Shown: positions 1 through 7,013 of the stretch, piece by piece
How the letters are laid out: every line of letters begins with the position of its first letter
Numbering within the stretch: the first letter of the stretch is position 1
Assembly: GCA_046153505.1 (NCBI GenBank)
Contig: JBJXDT010000084.1
Location: forward strand, 1 to 14,848
Origin: JBJXDT01 sp046153505
GTDB taxonomy: Bacteria > Pseudomonadota > Gammaproteobacteria > Burkholderiales > Methylophilaceae
Direction: 5' to 3'
DNA: 14,848 nucleotides
Notes under the pieces: generated by a model
Told to the model about the DNA's origin: nothing
Database searches by the model: none
What the model saw: only the letters and a program-made list of their open reading frames with translations
Translations under genes and position numbers: made by a program

Positions 1-108
1 GATGAGTTTATCGGCCATCATAAAAAGATATTTGAAGTGATGGACAAAGATGGTAGTGGCGACCTTAGTCCACAAGAGTGGTTAGCAAGAGCCACAGGTA
101 AGAAATAA
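1..108 (+). CDS. EF-hand calcium-binding protein, C-terminal fragment (5' end outside the window)
   Basis: The first 35 codons read in frame 1 to a TAA at 106-108. They contain one complete EF-hand loop, DKDGSGDLSPQEW (residues 15-27 of the fragment), with acidic or oxygen ligands at the canonical positions (D, D, S, D, S, E) and a hydrophobic flanking helix before it. The protein therefore probably binds calcium through this loop. The start lies upstream of the window, so the total length, signal peptide and number of EF-hands are unknown. Small exported EF-hand proteins are common in proteobacteria, but nothing here ties this one to a specific process. The terminator directly after it shows that its transcription unit ends here. 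Confidence 0.8.
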   Translation, partial: DEFIGHHKKIFEVMDKDGSGDLSPQEWLARATGKK

Positions 109-118
109 GTAGTTTGAA

Positions 119-145
119 AATAAAGCCAGCTATGCTGGCTTTATT
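119..145 (+). terminator. Rho-independent terminator after the EF-hand gene, possibly bidirectional
   Basis: A perfect 12-bp inverted repeat (AATAAAGCCAGC at 119-130, its complement at 134-145) surrounds a 3-base TAT. The GC-rich core GCCAGC is flanked by T-rich sequence on the plus strand and, by symmetry, A/T-rich sequence on the minus strand. It sits 10 bases after the EF-hand stop and about 60 bases past the stop of the convergent molybdoenzyme gene, so it may serve both units. Confidence 0.8.
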
Positions 146-205
146 ATTTGTAGTGCTAATGATTGATGCAGAATCAAGATGCTTAGTTAACTGAAATAGT
201 AAAAA

Positions 206-997
206 TTAAATGCCTGCGTACCAAGTGTAGCCCTCGTCTTCCCAATATCCACCTTTGCCACCCGCTATATGGCCGAAGCTTTCTACAAATTCAATCCGCA
301 TAATGTATTTGGCTTGCTTGTAACCCAATTGACGTTCTACTCTTAAACGAATCGGCGCGCCGTTGGCCACAGGTAGCGTATCTCCATTTAGTTCGTATGC
401 CAGAATAGTTTGCGGATGATAGACATCCTCCATATCAATACTTTCGTAGTAGGGGCTGCTACCATCCTCTTCCATAGGATCAGCGCAGTGAAATACGGCA
501 TAGCGTGCTTGTGTTTGAGGTTTAACCAAAGCCATTATTTCGTGTAGCGGAACACCTTTCCATTTGCCTATGGCACTCCAGCCCTCAACGCAATCGTGCC
601 TAGTAATTTGTGTTCTGCTAGGCAAGGCTTTCAATTGTGCAAGTGTAAATTGCATTGGTTGTTCAACTAAACCATTTATTTGAAGCGCCCAATCATTAAA
701 GCTGTTCTCAGCCAATTTGGTGTAAGTTTCGCTATTCGGTTTTGAGGTGCCGTTGCTACGGAAATGTGGTGATAAATCTTTCTCGGTAAATTCCTGTGCC
801 ATGGATTTTCGTGATGTAACCAAATGCTGCGCGGCATTGCTCAGTCCTTCCGCGCTATCTAGTATATTAGGAAACCATTTCGTGTTGGAAAGTCTATCAC
901 AGCCAGCAAGTAACATTGCACTAGCTCCAGCGAGTGCGCGTGTTAAAAATTGGCGGCGATTAATACTTTCGCGTTCCGTTCTGCGCATGAGCTTCAT
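206..997 (-). CDS. Tat-exported sulfite-oxidase-fold molybdopterin oxidoreductase
   Basis: The 263-residue protein has a sulfite oxidase/MsrP-type molybdopterin-binding domain (about residues 100-255). The motif RHDCVEGW places the likely molybdenum-ligand cysteine at C136. The N-terminus has a twin-arginine motif (NRRQFL, R14-R15) and a hydrophobic stretch ending in LLAGC, a possible lipobox with C33. It therefore probably acts folded on the outer face of the membrane, perhaps as a lipoprotein. It lacks the C-terminal dimerisation domain of eukaryotic sulfite oxidase. It is shorter than E. coli MsrP (about 330 residues), so I do not call it msrP. The start ATG at 997 overlaps the stop of the cytochrome b gene by four bases (ATGA), which implies coupled translation and a paired oxidoreductase/electron-carrier complex. 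The substrate is unknown. Neighbouring msrB and msrA make a sulfoxide substrate plausible; this is inference. Confidence 0.85.
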   Translation of the reverse strand: MKLMRRTERESINRRQFLTRALAGASAMLLAGCDRLSNTKWFPNILDSAEGLSNAAQHLVTSRKSMAQEFTEKDLSPHFRSNGTSKPNSETYTKLAENSFNDWALQINGLVEQPMQFTLAQLKALPSRTQITRHDCVEGWSAIGKWKGVPLHEIMALVKPQTQARYAVFHCADPMEEDGSSPYYESIDMEDVYHPQTILAYELNGDTLPVANGAPIRLRVERQLGYKQAKYIMRIEFVESFGHIAGGKGGYWEDEGYTWYAGI

Positions 998-1839
998 GTT
1001 GGGGCTCCAGTTTCGCTATTATCCAATTTTATTTCATAGCGGCCAGTAATCATGGAGCGGATGTTATTCCATAGCCCAGTGATAATTACCTCAAATACGT
1101 GAACAAGCACAAATGCTACCAGGGCCCAAGCTGCGATAAAATGCAGTGTGCGAGCTGATTGTCTTCCCCCAAACCAATCTACCCAATTTGGAATCACAGT
1201 ATTGACCATTGGTGACATACCTAAACCCATTAAAATCACCATGGGGAGAAGAATGAAAATCACCACAAGGTACGCAATTTTTTGTAACACATTGTATCGT
1301 TTAGCGGCTTCACCAGTCGGGTGCTTAAAGCGGATATGGTCTTTAATCGATTGGCCAATGGTGCGCCAATCGTTCGGCGTGGGGGCAAGATCATTTGCTA
1401 AATGGCGGCTTTTAATGGCGTATAGAATATATAAAAAGCCATTAATAACAAATATCCATGCAAAGAAAAAATGCCATAAACGCGCCAACGCCAGCCATTT
1501 CCTGTCTGGGATTGTAATCCAAGAAGGGAATGCCCTTACTGTCGGATTGCCCCCAACCATGGAAGCACCTAGGATACCTGTGGTATTAAAGCTACGCCCA
1601 AGCACAGTAGTTGTGCCAATCATCTCGCCTTGGTCGGTTATTTTGCCTTTGATTTGTAGTAAAGGCGCAGTGCCGTTGTAGGAGGATTTTCCCCAATAAA
1701 GAGAAGAGTTTGAGTTAAAAATATTTAACCCACTCATAAATAGCACGATGAAACAAACAACGTTTGTCCAGTGCATCATGCGCACCCATGGCGTGTGTCG
1801 GTTTACCCATTCGGATTTCATTTTTGCGGCCTTAGACAT
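994..1839 (-). CDS. Cytochrome b561-type membrane subunit partnering the molybdoenzyme
   Basis: This 281-residue integral membrane protein of the bacterial/Ni-hydrogenase cytochrome b family has four predicted helices at about 24-41, 115-142, 187-208 and 230-256. Histidines suited to haem b binding lie at or in them (H23, H123, H233, H247). A roughly 70-residue loop, probably periplasmic, separates helices 1 and 2. It likely passes quinol electrons to the molybdoenzyme encoded immediately downstream with a four-base overlap. It is not MsrQ-like, since MsrQ is a six-helix protein of another family. I chose ATG 1839 because GGTGAG lies seven bases upstream; ATG 1845, GTG 1851 or TTG 1854 are possible in frame but worse placed. 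The 208-base gap to msrB must hold divergent promoters. I saw no clear sigma70 pair there. Confidence 0.8.
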   Translation of the reverse strand: MSKAAKMKSEWVNRHTPWVRMMHWTNVVCFIVLFMSGLNIFNSNSSLYWGKSSYNGTAPLLQIKGKITDQGEMIGTTTVLGRSFNTTGILGASMVGGNPTVRAFPSWITIPDRKWLALARLWHFFFAWIFVINGFLYILYAIKSRHLANDLAPTPNDWRTIGQSIKDHIRFKHPTGEAAKRYNVLQKIAYLVVIFILLPMVILMGLGMSPMVNTVIPNWVDWFGGRQSARTLHFIAAWALVAFVLVHVFEVIITGLWNNIRSMITGRYEIKLDNSETGAPT

Positions 1840-2047
1840 AACCATACTCACCAATTTAGAATAGAATCAGCTTAAACGCTTTATGACAAAAACTCAACCA
1901 AATCATTGCTAAAACGTTTAAGGTATCAAGTGCGTAACGAGTTTGTGAGTCCATAAAAAATCTAGCAATAATTTGTAAGGAAATAGCGTATTCACCGACT
2001 GATACTCGTTGCAATAAATTTAACAGGGAATTTTTTGGAGATGAATA

Positions 2048-2554
2048 ATGAATATACAACGTCGATATTTTTTAACTGCCGGAGCGTCTTTTGGTTTGCT
2101 GGGATTGAGTGCTCTCCTGCCGTCAACAGTTAGCACAGCCAAGGCGGAAGAAATGGAAAAGTTTGAAGTTACACGTTCAGATGCAGAGTGGAAAAGTTTA
2201 TTGAGTGCTAGCGCATATACAATTTTGCGACACGAAGGCACAGAACAGCCTTATAGCAGCCCGCTAAATAGTGAACATAGAGCGGGCATATTTGAATGTG
2301 CGGGCTGTGCTAAACAATTGTTTTCTTCAAAAACCAAATTCGATAGCCATACCGGCTGGCCTAGTTTCTGGCAACCATTGGAAAAAGCAGTGATTACTAG
2401 AGAAGATCGTTCATTATTTATTGCTCGTGTAGAAGTGCGCTGTAGCCGCTGTGGCGGGCATCTTGGGCATGTGTTTGAGGATGGTCCCAAGCCTACAGGT
2501 CTTCGTTACTGTATGAATGGCGCAGCAATGAAATTTACACCTTCTGCGATTTAA
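2048..2554 (+). CDS. msrB: Exported peptide-methionine (R)-S-oxide reductase MsrB
   Basis: It reduces the R epimer of methionine sulfoxide in proteins. In this 168-residue protein the MsrB domain covers about 40-165. Two CxxC pairs (C84/C87 and C132/C135) form the structural zinc site, the HTGWPSFW segment is at 101-108, and the catalytic cysteine is C155 in RYCMNG. No further cysteine exists, so there is no classical resolving cysteine. The N-terminus (QRRYFLTAG, then a hydrophobic run, with a probable cleavage site near AKA-EE at 31-35) is a good twin-arginine signal, which would export the zinc protein already folded. A TTGGAG ribosome-binding site lies seven bases before the ATG. It is followed after 15 bases by msrA, so the two are surely one unit. 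The likely place of action is the periplasm. Confidence 0.95.
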   Translation: MNIQRRYFLTAGASFGLLGLSALLPSTVSTAKAEEMEKFEVTRSDAEWKSLLSASAYTILRHEGTEQPYSSPLNSEHRAGIFECAGCAKQLFSSKTKFDSHTGWPSFWQPLEKAVITREDRSLFIARVEVRCSRCGGHLGHVFEDGPKPTGLRYCMNGAAMKFTPSAI

Positions 2555-2569
2555 ATTGATAAAGGAATC

Positions 2570-3316
2570 ATGATTATGGATATTTTAAAAAATGAAATTC
2601 AGTCACTCCCTATAAATGCATGGCTCAAGGCTTTTCATGCGCTAACTTTAATCGGTCTTGGCATGCTATTGAGTCATGGCACCGCTTTTTCTGCTGAAGA
2701 AGCAGTTGTCATACCTCCGCCCACTATTGACGTGCAAGCTTCTGGAGCTCACCTTGAAACAATGGTGGTTGCAGGCGGCTGCTTTTGGGGCGTACAAGGC
2801 GTATTTCAACATGTGCGCGGCGTGACAAATGCTGTTTCAGGTTATTCTGGCGGCAAACGTGAAACAGCGGCATATAAGCTAGTAAGTGAAGGGGATACAG
2901 GCCATGCAGAGTCTGTACAGATTACTTATGACCCAACAAAAGTTACATACGGGCAATTATTGCAAGTATTTTTTTCTGTGGCACATAACCCAACGCAGTT
3001 GAATCGCCAAGGTCCAGATTCAGGCACACAATATCGCTCTGCCGTTTTCCCTATCAACGAATCGCAACGTAATATTGTGCAAGCCTACCTTAAGCAACTC
3101 AATCAGGCGAAAGCATTTAGGGCAGCTACAGCAACCACTGTTGAAACTTATAACGCCTTCTATCCTGCTGAGGGCTATCACCAAAACTTTTTAACACTAA
3201 ATCCTTATCATCCTTATATTGTTGCGAATGATTTACCAAAAATAGGCCAATTAAAACGTATATTTCCTAATCTGTATCAAGATAAGCCAGTTCTAGTGGG
3301 CTCAGCGGCAAAGTAA
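2570..3316 (+). CDS. msrA: Exported or anchored peptide-methionine (S)-S-oxide reductase MsrA
   Basis: It reduces the S epimer of methionine sulfoxide and so complements MsrB. In this 248-residue protein a hydrophobic segment at about 24-42, ending near AFSA, is a Sec signal or membrane anchor. A linker follows, then the MsrA domain from about 64 to 220. The catalytic motif GGCFWG places the nucleophile at C71. Other family marks are SGYSGG, GHAESVQITYDP, and the GTQYRS and GYHQNF segments. C71 is the only cysteine in the protein, so it must be a one-cysteine type regenerated without an internal disulfide relay. The AAGGA site is three bases before ATG 2570 and nine before the in-frame ATG 2576; the latter start is equally possible. 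The gene ends 22 bases before the convergent acyl-CoA synthetase gene. Confidence 0.95.
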   Translation: MIMDILKNEIQSLPINAWLKAFHALTLIGLGMLLSHGTAFSAEEAVVIPPPTIDVQASGAHLETMVVAGGCFWGVQGVFQHVRGVTNAVSGYSGGKRETAAYKLVSEGDTGHAESVQITYDPTKVTYGQLLQVFFSVAHNPTQLNRQGPDSGTQYRSAVFPINESQRNIVQAYLKQLNQAKAFRAATATTVETYNAFYPAEGYHQNFLTLNPYHPYIVANDLPKIGQLKRIFPNLYQDKPVLVGSAAK

Positions 3317-3338
3317 AAAGCTAATTTCCCCAGTTGAT

Positions 3339-4976
3339 TTATCTGCCACTTTTGCTTAATGCCATTGTGGGTTTGATATCTTTACGTAGGATCTTGCCAT
3401 TTTTGGTACGAGGAAAGTCATTGACCAAATACACTGTTTTTGGTGCCTTGTAGGCGGCCAAATATTGTTTACCAAACGCCGCCAAATCATCGGCGGTTGT
3501 TTGTGTATCTGGTTTTAAAATAACGTAAACCACCACTAACACCTTATCTTTTTCTAACTCTTCACCTAATGCTGCGCAATCTGCCACATCAGTGTGTCCT
3601 TTGTATACACGCTCAATTTCGTATGGTGAAACGCGGTAACCAAAACTCTTAATAATATCGTCTTTGCGTCCCAAAAACCAAATGTAACCGTCTTCATCAT
3701 AGCGCGCATAATCACCTGTAAAAAACCAGCCATCATGTTTATATTTCGCCGTTTCTTCGGGCAAGTTCCAGTAACTTAAAAATAAACCAGGGTCGCTCAT
3801 TGGTACGCAAATCATACCTTCACTACCTTGAGAAACTTCTTCTAAAGTGTCAGGGTTAAGCAATTTAATTGCATGACCAGGTTGCGGAAAACCGGCAGAG
3901 CCAGGGCGAATTGGTCTAAACTTACTTTGGCTTAAATAATACGAGAATTCGCTCATACCAACTGCTTCGTAAATATCTATGCCAAATCTAGTGTGCCACT
4001 CGCTCAGCACTTCGTCGGATAAATGCTCGCCTGCACTCATGCAGTGACGCAAGCTTGGAACGCTTAGTTTTGAAGTCTGCGTTTTTTGAATAATTTGGCG
4101 ATAAATGGTTGGCACGCCGACAAAAATGGTTGCGGAATGTTTAGCTATTAGGCGCGTCCAAAGTTCTGCGTCATTTTTCCCCTCGTGCACAATCACGGTT
4201 TTGCCTAGGTAGAGAGGATCCATCAAACCTGAGCCAAGCACATAAGTCCAATTGAATTTGCCTGAATGCATAATGCGATCTTGCGAACTTACATCAAAGT
4301 TAAACCAGTATTGGCTTGCGGGCGCTCGTCCAAGTAATGCGCGATGCGCGTGCAGTACACCTTTAGGGTAACCAGTGGTGCCACTGGTATAGACTAAATA
4401 CGCAGGGTCTTCTGACTTGGTTTTATGTGAAGTGTCGAATTCGCTAATTTGACTTAAACTTGCTTCTAAGCTTAAAACATTTAGGCAGCCATGAGCTTGT
4501 ACATGAGACGTTTGTGAGAGCAGGACATGAGAAAGATTCGGCAGGTTACGCAAGTCATTTACTAGAGACTCTTCCATAGCAAGCCATGCGCTAACATCCG
4601 TCACCAATACGGTTGCGCCAGAGTCTTTTGCTAAATAGGCAACTTCTTCGGCAGTGAGTAGGGTGGAAGTTGGCACAGCTATGGCGCCCATTTTCATGGT
4701 GCCTAAAAATGCAATCGGATATTCCAAACTGTTAGGAAGGCGAATGAGCACACGAGCGCCGGTTTCAACCCCTAAATTACGTAATAGTTGTGCGAACTGG
4801 TCGGTTTTGTGGGCTAATTCTGCAAACGTAATTTGAGAAGTACCAAGCACATCATTTTCGACAATCATTGCAATTGCGTCAGACTGGGCACTTTTTAAAT
4901 GCTTGTCCGAACATGCTTCGCCAATATTAAAATATTCTGGAATTATCCAATTCCAAGTGGGGAATGGTTTAAACAT
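3339..4976 (-). CDS. AMP-forming acyl-CoA synthetase (ANL superfamily), substrate unknown
   Basis: This 545-residue adenylate-forming ligase should convert a carboxylic acid, ATP and CoA to acyl-CoA. Visible core motifs are the phosphate loop YTSGTTGYPKG at 196-206, the A5 motif YEAVGMSE at 336-343, the ribose-binding GD at 421-422, GRKDD at 436-440 and the catalytic lysine K528 in PRTKNGKILR. The overall shape resembles medium-chain/benzoate-type ligases rather than acetyl- or propionyl-CoA synthetases (AcsA/PrpE), which are longer. It is the last gene of the gntR-lyase-ligase unit. Its ATG shares one base with the upstream TAA (TAATG), so translation is coupled. The context with mesaconyl-CoA hydratase, CitE-type lyases and prpBCD suggests a C3-C5 acid such as mesaconate, propionate or methylmalate as substrate; this is inference. 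Confidence 0.88.
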   Translation of the reverse strand: MFKPFPTWNWIIPEYFNIGEACSDKHLKSAQSDAIAMIVENDVLGTSQITFAELAHKTDQFAQLLRNLGVETGARVLIRLPNSLEYPIAFLGTMKMGAIAVPTSTLLTAEEVAYLAKDSGATVLVTDVSAWLAMEESLVNDLRNLPNLSHVLLSQTSHVQAHGCLNVLSLEASLSQISEFDTSHKTKSEDPAYLVYTSGTTGYPKGVLHAHRALLGRAPASQYWFNFDVSSQDRIMHSGKFNWTYVLGSGLMDPLYLGKTVIVHEGKNDAELWTRLIAKHSATIFVGVPTIYRQIIQKTQTSKLSVPSLRHCMSAGEHLSDEVLSEWHTRFGIDIYEAVGMSEFSYYLSQSKFRPIRPGSAGFPQPGHAIKLLNPDTLEEVSQGSEGMICVPMSDPGLFLSYWNLPEETAKYKHDGWFFTGDYARYDEDGYIWFLGRKDDIIKSFGYRVSPYEIERVYKGHTDVADCAALGEELEKDKVLVVVYVILKPDTQTTADDLAAFGKQYLAAYKAPKTVYLVNDFPRTKNGKILRKDIKPTMALSKSGR

Positions 4977-6106
4977 TATAGTAATACTCCATAAGGCCAG
5001 TTTTCGCGTACCACTTGTGCAGGAAGTAATTGCAGCACTTCCATAGCAAAATCCATATCACTAGTTTTTAGCGAGCGTAAGGCGTGCGCGCGAAGCAGGG
5101 TTTGTAGTGCTTTACCAAACATGGGTGGATCTAGCATCTCACCTTCAAATTTTATTGCCCCACCATGAAGTGCATCTGCCTCAATAGCCGCTTTTAAGAT
5201 GCGCACTTTTTGATCAATATCGGTAGGAGAGGGCGTATAAGCAGTTTTGCAAATATGAATGTGGCCAGGATGAATCACCTGCTTGCCTGTTAAACCCATG
5301 GCTGCTTCTGCACAGGCATGTTTATATACTATGCGTGATTCATTATCACCATGTAAGTCTAGCCAACGTCGCACGTCATGCGGTTCAACAAATTTTTCAG
5401 GCATGGCGGATGCGCCAATTAGTGTTTCGACACCACCAATTACGCCTTTACCCGCAATGCGTGCTTCAAATAACAGCTGGTTTAGGAAAAACTGTAGTTC
5501 TTCAATCCAATGCTCTGGGGTAATATGTATCCCCATTGCTTTAGAAAAATCATGAATACCAAATACGACATGTTTGACTGTGTTGTACTGCATAATCTCA
5601 GGTGCGATTTTGAGTGACTTTGGATGCTCAATAATGGGCTGAACGGTAATTTTTGAGTTGATATTCAATAATAAACTTGATAAATCGCGTACCTCAGCTG
5701 CGCCATAAGCCTCGCCAGCCTTGGCCAACATAATATCGTCAATATAAGCACCCATGTCGCGTACAAGTAGCATATCTAATTCATACTCTGCAGTGCGAAA
5801 GGAGTTACAGCGAATTGCTATAGTGACGCGCTCGTTTACTTTTCTGAGTTCAGGCAATTCTTGGCGCAATAAATCTCGGCTCATTTCTTTTTGACGACAG
5901 CCATCTTCTAAGTCAAAAATTAAAGTATGAGCGCTGGTGTTGTGCGCATGCTTTTTCATGCGCGCTGCGGCTTGCGTCATATCTTCGTATATGCCCAAAC
6001 TGGGCGCGTATTTCACAGGTGGATAATATAGCTGTATGCCAGGCCAATATTCTCCGAGCGCACTTGCGCTTAAGATGCTCCTGTTGGGTTGATTTGGTTC
6101 TTTCAT
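4976..6106 (-). CDS. HpcH/HpaI-CitE family CoA-ester lyase, candidate beta-methylmalyl/malyl-CoA lyase
   Basis: In this 376-residue TIM-barrel protein of the citrate lyase beta/malyl-CoA lyase family the expected catalytic set is complete. It shows FDLEDG (64-69), the carboxylate-binding R99, the metal ligands E160 (IIEHP) and D186 (GIHDFSKA), and the lid aspartate D326 in a GEMLDPP motif equivalent to the GRLVD of malyl-CoA lyases. It is longer than typical family members (about 290-320), with an N-terminal extension of some 25 residues and a C-terminal tail from about 345. Of the three CitE-type proteins here it has the most orthodox active site, so it is my best candidate for splitting beta-methylmalyl-CoA to glyoxylate and propionyl-CoA, or making it. 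Malyl-CoA or citramalyl-CoA are alternatives. AGGTGA lies four bases before the ATG, and the gene is 27 bases after gntR. Confidence 0.82.
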   Translation of the reverse strand: MKEPNQPNRSILSASALGEYWPGIQLYYPPVKYAPSLGIYEDMTQAAARMKKHAHNTSAHTLIFDLEDGCRQKEMSRDLLRQELPELRKVNERVTIAIRCNSFRTAEYELDMLLVRDMGAYIDDIMLAKAGEAYGAAEVRDLSSLLLNINSKITVQPIIEHPKSLKIAPEIMQYNTVKHVVFGIHDFSKAMGIHITPEHWIEELQFFLNQLLFEARIAGKGVIGGVETLIGASAMPEKFVEPHDVRRWLDLHGDNESRIVYKHACAEAAMGLTGKQVIHPGHIHICKTAYTPSPTDIDQKVRILKAAIEADALHGGAIKFEGEMLDPPMFGKALQTLLRAHALRSLKTSDMDFAMEVLQLLPAQVVRENWPYGVLL

Positions 6107-6133
6107 ATGTTCACCTATTTTGATTTACTAACA

Positions 6134-6868
6134 TTATTCAAGCTCACTTAAATAATGATGGTCGTCTGTTAAACACATACCAAGTCGCCATTCCATGGGT
6201 TTGTCGCCATAAGTAAATGACACGCGCTCGATGCTTAATAGCGGCGTGCCAACTTTTAACCCAAGCACATCCGCTACCTCCTTATCAGCCCCAATTGCTT
6301 TAATGCGTTCTTCAGCACGTATCATTCTTACGCCAAATTGTGACTCATACATACTATACATAGAGCCATTGCTGGCCATAATGCTCGCGTTGTTAAGCCC
6401 TTTAAATGGGGCAACTGGCGTAATAATGTGGTCATAAATAAGCGGTCTACCAGAAAACGATAACAATCTCCTCACTTCAATCGTGCCCGCACTCGCTTTA
6501 GTTTCAAGAATTTTAGCTATATAGGCATTCGCTTTAGATTTCTTGCAAGAGATAAAGTCATTTCTAAGTGCTTCTTTATGGCCATTGTCGCCATTTAGAC
6601 GCAAAAATCTAAGCTTGTTTACTTCGGTGTCGTGAGTGGCAACATAGGTGCCTTTCCCTTGGCGGCGAATCAAAATATTCTCGCTAGCAAGACTATCAAT
6701 AGCTTTGCGCACAGTGCCTTGACTCACTTTATAAAAACCAGCTAATTCAAGCTCGCTTGGGATCACGTCGCCAGGGCGCCACTCTCCAGCAATCAGGCTT
6801 TGCGTGATTAACACTTTAATTTGGTCATATAAAGGACGGTAGCTAGGCGAGTTAAAATGTTTTTGCAT
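6134..6868 (-). CDS. GntR-family transcriptional regulator, HutC subfamily (UTRA domain)
   Basis: This 244-residue regulator has an N-terminal winged helix-turn-helix at about 10-76. Typical GntR features are RPGDVIPSELELA, then VSQGTVRKAIDSL as the recognition region and RRQGKGTYVA as the wing. A UTRA ligand-binding domain at about 100-240 is typical of HutC-type proteins, which bind small carboxylates or sugars. It is the first gene of the minus-strand unit and is divergent from the mcl-mch-prp unit, so it probably controls both arms through the palindrome in the shared promoter region. The effector may be a pathway acid or its CoA ester. Methylcitrate operons of enterobacteria use the sigma54-dependent PrpR instead, so a HutC-type regulator is a different solution. 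No strong ribosome-binding site precedes the ATG. Confidence 0.9.
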   Translation of the reverse strand: MQKHFNSPSYRPLYDQIKVLITQSLIAGEWRPGDVIPSELELAGFYKVSQGTVRKAIDSLASENILIRRQGKGTYVATHDTEVNKLRFLRLNGDNGHKEALRNDFISCKKSKANAYIAKILETKASAGTIEVRRLLSFSGRPLIYDHIITPVAPFKGLNNASIMASNGSMYSMYESQFGVRMIRAEERIKAIGADKEVADVLGLKVGTPLLSIERVSFTYGDKPMEWRLGMCLTDDHHYLSELE

Positions 6869-6899
6869 ATTTTTAAACTTTAAAAACTAATTATTGAAA

Positions 6900-6928
6900 T
6901 TTATAACATATAAAAATAAACTAGTCTA
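6900..6928 (-). promoter_or_regulatory. Putative sigma70 promoter of the gntR-lyase-ligase unit
   Basis: Read on the minus strand, TAGACT (6923-6928; 4/6 to the -35 consensus) is separated by 17 bases from TATAAA (6900-6905; 5/6 to the -10 consensus). The -35 box lies inside the short inverted repeat at 6920-6930. This leaves a leader of roughly 25 bases before the gntR start. It is a sequence-based prediction only. Confidence 0.5.
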
Positions 6929-6930
6929 GT
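6920..6930. repeat. Short inverted repeat overlapping the gntR -35 box
   Basis: ACTAG and CTAGT form perfect 5-bp arms around one central T. The repeat covers the predicted minus-strand -35 hexamer, so a protein bound here would block gntR transcription. Its GTCTAG core resembles operators of some HutC-type regulators, but so short a repeat in AT-rich DNA can occur by chance. A separate 8-bp inverted pair, ACATATAA (6906-6913) and TTATATGT (6932-6939), surrounds it. Confidence 0.35.
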
Positions 6931-6933
6931 GTT

Positions 6934-6955
6934 ATATGTCTTATATAAGACATAT
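6934..6955. promoter_or_regulatory. Perfect 22-bp palindrome, probable operator for the GntR-family regulator
   Basis: ATATGTCTTAT is followed at once by its exact reverse complement, giving an uninterrupted 11+11 palindrome. Its centre (GTCTTATATAAGAC) has the GT...AC outer form usual for GntR-family sites. It lies exactly between the two divergent -35 boxes, two bases upstream of the plus-strand one and five bases from the minus-strand one. That makes it the natural site for the regulator encoded next door. Its position just upstream of, not over, the plus-strand promoter leaves both repression and activation possible. Confidence 0.7.
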
Positions 6956-6956
6956 G

Positions 6957-6985
6957 TTGACAGTTTAAAATATAACAATCATAAT
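6957..6985 (+). promoter_or_regulatory. Strong sigma70 promoter of the lyase-mch-lyase-prpBCD operon
   Basis: TTGACA (6957-6962, perfect -35) and CATAAT (6980-6985, 5/6 to the -10 consensus) are separated by the ideal 17 bases. Transcription should begin near 6991-6993, giving a leader of about 22 bases before ATG 7014. This rules out the upstream in-frame GTG at 6987 as the start of the first gene. Confidence 0.75.
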
Positions 6986-7013
6986 CGTGCTACATTTAAC
7001 TGAAGTGAATATT

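Noticed and set aside
1148..1681. Open frame of 177 codons on the plus strand
   Set aside because: It lies wholly inside the cytochrome b gene on the opposite strand, has no ribosome-binding site and gives no recognisable domain.
1936..2010. Inverted repeat AACGAGT / ACTCGTT in the divergent gap before msrB
   Set aside because: The 7-bp arms are 61 bases apart with no other symmetry, which is expected by chance.
1856..2059. Small minus-strand open frame in the gap between the cytochrome b and msrB genes
   Set aside because: It overlaps the msrB start and its ribosome-binding site, is AT-rich and unlike any known protein; the gap is better read as divergent promoter DNA.
6987..7013. In-frame GTG at 6987 as an earlier start of the 293-residue lyase, adding nine residues
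   Set aside because: The GTG follows the predicted -10 box (6980-6985) by one base and would lie before the transcription start; the added residues do not resemble the family N-terminus.
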